From contig NZ_JAFKIP010000003.1 in the NCBI RefSeq assembly GCF_017305435.1, positions 62,001 through 126,000 of the forward strand: DNA of 64,000 nucleotides, read 5' to 3'. The position numbers were made by a program, and so were the translations under genes. Origin of the DNA: Microbacterium sp. GTDB taxonomy: Bacteria > Actinomycetota > Actinomycetes > Actinomycetales > Microbacteriaceae. Below, one piece after another: positions 61,800-64,000 of the stretch; within the stretch, counting starts at the first letter, position 1; the number at the start of each line of letters is the position of its first letter. The notes under the pieces were generated by a model. That model searched no databases and was not told where the DNA came from. It saw nothing but the letters and a program-made list of their open reading frames with translations.

Positions 61800-62674
61800 C
61801 CGCCCCCGCGCTCGCCCGCTCGACACCGTTCGCCCGGCGGAAGTCCGTCGTGCTCACGGTCGTGATGAGCCTGTTCATCCTCTACACACTGCTGCCGCTC
61901 TTCTGGCTCGTCATCAACGCGACCAAGGAGCAGGGCGACCTGTTCACGACGTTCGGCCTGTGGTTCGGCGACAGCTTCCACCTGTGGGACAACATCGTCG
62001 AGACCTTCACCTATCGTGACGGGATCTTCCTGCGCTGGCTCGGCAACACCCTGCTGTACGTCGTCGTCGGCGCGGGCGGCGCGACGATCCTCGCCACGAT
62101 GGCGGGCTACGGCCTCGCCAAGTACAACTTCCGCGGCCGGAAGGCGGTCTTCGCCGTCGTGATCGGCGCCGTCGCGGTGCCGGGCACGGCGCTCGCGGTG
62201 CCGACCTTCCTCATGTTCAGCCAGCTCGGGCTCACGAACACCCCCTGGGCGATCATCATCCCCTCCCTCATCAGCCCGTTCGGCCTCTACCTCATGTGGG
62301 TCTTCGCCGCCGACGCGGTGCCCACCGAGCTGCTGGAAGCCGCGCGGATGGATGGGGCGGGTGAGTTCCGGACCTTCTTCACCATCTCGATGAAGCTCCT
62401 GACCCCCGGCATCGTCACCGTGGTCCTCTTCACCGTCGTCGCGACCTGGAACAACTACTTCCTGCCGCTCATCATGCTGAGCGATCCGGCCTGGTACCCG
62501 CTCACCGTCGGCCTCAACCAGTGGAACGCCCAGGCCACGGGCGCCGCCGCCCAGCCCATCTACAACCTGGTGATCACGGGGTCGCTCCTGTCGATCATCC
62601 CCATCGTCGTCGCGTTCCTGCTGCTGCAGAGGTTCTGGCAGTCGGGACTCAGCGCCGGAAGCGTCAAGCAGTGA
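61796..62674 (+). CDS. sugar ABC transporter permease (MalG type)
   Basis: This 292-residue partner permease has six helices and the EAA loop EAARMDGAGEFRTFFTISMK. The pattern WNNYFLPLIMLSD near the C-terminus is typical of MalG-like proteins. It is coupled to the preceding permease by a four-base overlap and followed after 86 bp by the binding protein. Confidence 0.92.
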   Translation: MTAPALARSTPFARRKSVVLTVVMSLFILYTLLPLFWLVINATKEQGDLFTTFGLWFGDSFHLWDNIVETFTYRDGIFLRWLGNTLLYVVVGAGGATILATMAGYGLAKYNFRGRKAVFAVVIGAVAVPGTALAVPTFLMFSQLGLTNTPWAIIIPSLISPFGLYLMWVFAADAVPTELLEAARMDGAGEFRTFFTISMKLLTPGIVTVVLFTVVATWNNYFLPLIMLSDPAWYPLTVGLNQWNAQATGAAAQPIYNLVITGSLLSIIPIVVAFLLLQRFWQSGLSAGSVKQ

Positions 62675-62760
62675 TGAGGGGCACTGCCTGACCCCGCACT
62701 CCCCCTCACCGCCGGTGCGTCCTGCCCCGGAATCCACAACAACGAAGTGAAGGAACACCC

Positions 62761-64000
62761 ATGTCACACCTGCGCACTGGCTCGGTGCTGCGCCGCGTCG
62801 CGATCGTCGCGACCGCCGCCGCCCTCGTCGGCGGATCGCTCGCCGCGTGCTCGTCGGGCGGCTCCACGTCCGGCTCCGGCTCGGCCGACGACCTCGCGGC
62901 AGCCCTGGAGAAGGGCGGCGAGATCACGTACTGGTCGTGGACCCCGTCCGCCGAGGACCAGGCCGCCGCCTTCGAGAAGCAGTACCCGAACGTGAAGGTG
63001 AACGTCGTCAACGCCGGCACCAACACCGAGGAGTACACCAAGCTGCAGAACGCGATCAAGGCCGGTTCGGGCGCCCCCGACGTCGTGCAGATCGAGTACT
63101 ACGCCTTCCCGCAGTTCGCCCTCACCGACGGCCTGCTCGACCTCTCCTCGTACGGCTTCGGCGACCTGGAGGGCGACTACACGGCATCCACGTGGAACTC
63201 CGTCGACTTCGACGGCAAGATCTACGGCCTGCCGCAGGACTCGGGCCCCATGGCGATGTTCTACAACAAGAGCGTGTTCGACCAGTACGGGCTCACCGTG
63301 CCGACCACGTGGGACGAGTACATCGCGACGGCGAAGCAGCTGACCGCGGCCGACCCGACGAAGAAGATCACGAACGACACCGGCGACCCCGGCTTCGCGA
63401 CCTCGATGATCTGGCAGGCCGGCGGACAGCCGTTCCAGGTCGACGGCACGAACGTCACGATCGACCTCGCCGACGAGGGCTCGCAGAAGTGGGCGAACAC
63501 GTGGAACCAGCTCGTCTCGGGCGGTCTCCTCTCGGACGCCTCCAGCTGGAGCGACGAGTGGTTCAAGGGCCTCGGCGACGGCTCGATCGCGACCCTGATC
63601 ATCGGCGCCTGGATGCCGGGGAACCTCGAGGCCTCCGTGCCCGACGCCGCCGGTGACTGGCGCGTCGCCCCGATGCCGACCTACGACGGCACCGCGGTGT
63701 CGGCCGAGAACGGCGGCGGCGGCCAGGCCGTGACCAAGCAGAGCCAGAACCCGGCCCTCGCGGCCGCGTTCCTGAAGTGGCTCAACAACGACCAGGCGAG
63801 CATCGACATCTTCTCCGCGTCGGGCGGCTTCCCGTCCACGACCGCCGACCTCACGTCGGACGCGTTCCTGAACGCCAAGTCGGAGTACTTCGGCGGCCAG
63901 CAGATCAACCAGGTGCTCGTGCAGGCGTCCCAGGACGTCCGCAAGGGCTGGCAGTACCTCCCCTTCCAGGTCTACGCGAACAGCATCTTCGGCGACACCG
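62761..64000 (+). CDS. sugar-binding lipoprotein of the ABC transporter (cut by right edge)
   Basis: The first 413 codons are visible and the frame runs off the window. A signal peptide with lipobox GSLAAC precedes a family 1 solute-binding domain (ITYWSWTPSAEDQAAAFEKQ, then KAGSGAPDVVQIEYYAFPQF, then MFYNKSVFDQYGL). AAGGA stands at the right distance from ATG 62761. It should bind oligosaccharides freed by the GH30 enzyme and feed the two permeases before it. Confidence 0.9.
   Translation, partial: MSHLRTGSVLRRVAIVATAAALVGGSLAACSSGGSTSGSGSADDLAAALEKGGEITYWSWTPSAEDQAAAFEKQYPNVKVNVVNAGTNTEEYTKLQNAIKAGSGAPDVVQIEYYAFPQFALTDGLLDLSSYGFGDLEGDYTASTWNSVDFDGKIYGLPQDSGPMAMFYNKSVFDQYGLTVPTTWDEYIATAKQLTAADPTKKITNDTGDPGFATSMIWQAGGQPFQVDGTNVTIDLADEGSQKWANTWNQLVSGGLLSDASSWSDEWFKGLGDGSIATLIIGAWMPGNLEASVPDAAGDWRVAPMPTYDGTAVSAENGGGGQAVTKQSQNPALAAAFLKWLNNDQASIDIFSASGGFPSTTADLTSDAFLNAKSEYFGGQQINQVLVQASQDVRKGWQYLPFQVYANSIFGDT

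Overview
The window is high-GC DNA with frequent GTG starts, 4-base gene overlaps, FCD, LacI and LCP regulators or proteins, CueP and MobF-type transfer proteins. Together these point to an actinobacterium, most likely of the family Microbacteriaceae (Microbacterium-like). This placement rests on gene style and protein families recognised by eye; no rRNA is present to confirm it.

Layout. (1) 1-17 kb is a mosaic accessory region. It holds the start of a sugar-binding lipoprotein gene, a MobF relaxase/helicase, a single-chain restriction-modification enzyme, a copper cassette (CPH-type ATPase, DUF305 lipoprotein, two small Cys/His proteins, CueP) with two CsoR-like operators, a serine recombinase, and a 5'-truncated ISL3-family transposase that abuts the 3' fragment of a polysaccharide polymerase gene. 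(2) 17-24.2 kb is a catabolic/salvage operon: nucleoside hydrolase, NMT1-type importer with a double permease, and amidohydrolase. A divergent LacI regulator with a perfect palindromic operator controls it. (3) 24.3-31.8 kb is mobile again: a complete IS3-type element, an ISL3-end palindrome, an HNH endonuclease, a zeta-like toxin pair with a broken P-loop, a small overlapping gene set with an excisionase-like protein, and a tyrosine integrase.

(4) 32.3-43.1 kb is one co-directional 11-gene operon. It encodes a ribose-type ABC importer, RidA, D-hydantoinase, FAD-dependent D-amino-acid dehydrogenase, hydantoin racemase, D-carbamoylase, an FCD regulator, a KDPG-type aldolase and a KDG-type sugar kinase. 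Read as a pathway, a 5-substituted hydantoin is imported, racemised, opened and decarbamoylated to a D-amino acid, which is oxidised to a 2-oxo acid. The last two enzymes suggest that this 2-oxo acid is sugar-acid-like and is phosphorylated and split to pyruvate plus an aldehyde. An 8-4-8 palindrome lies upstream. The operon lies between a 14-bp exact direct repeat, next to a tRNA-Ser on one side and the integrase on the other.

(5) 43.5-55.5 kb looks like core chromosome: two tRNA-Ser genes, an LCP protein, a HAD hydrolase, serS, an Fpg/Nei glycosylase, a diacylglycerol-kinase-like protein, photolyase, a luciferase-like oxidoreductase, pheA, a lipoprotein and pgm. Its intergenic spaces hold long hairpins and duplicated arms. 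(6) 55.5-64 kb is a polysaccharide-use locus: a large cell-wall-anchored GH30 enzyme, a LacI regulator and a sugar ABC transporter that runs off the right edge. The whole locus is marked by repeated TGTTGACGTCAACA-type operators.
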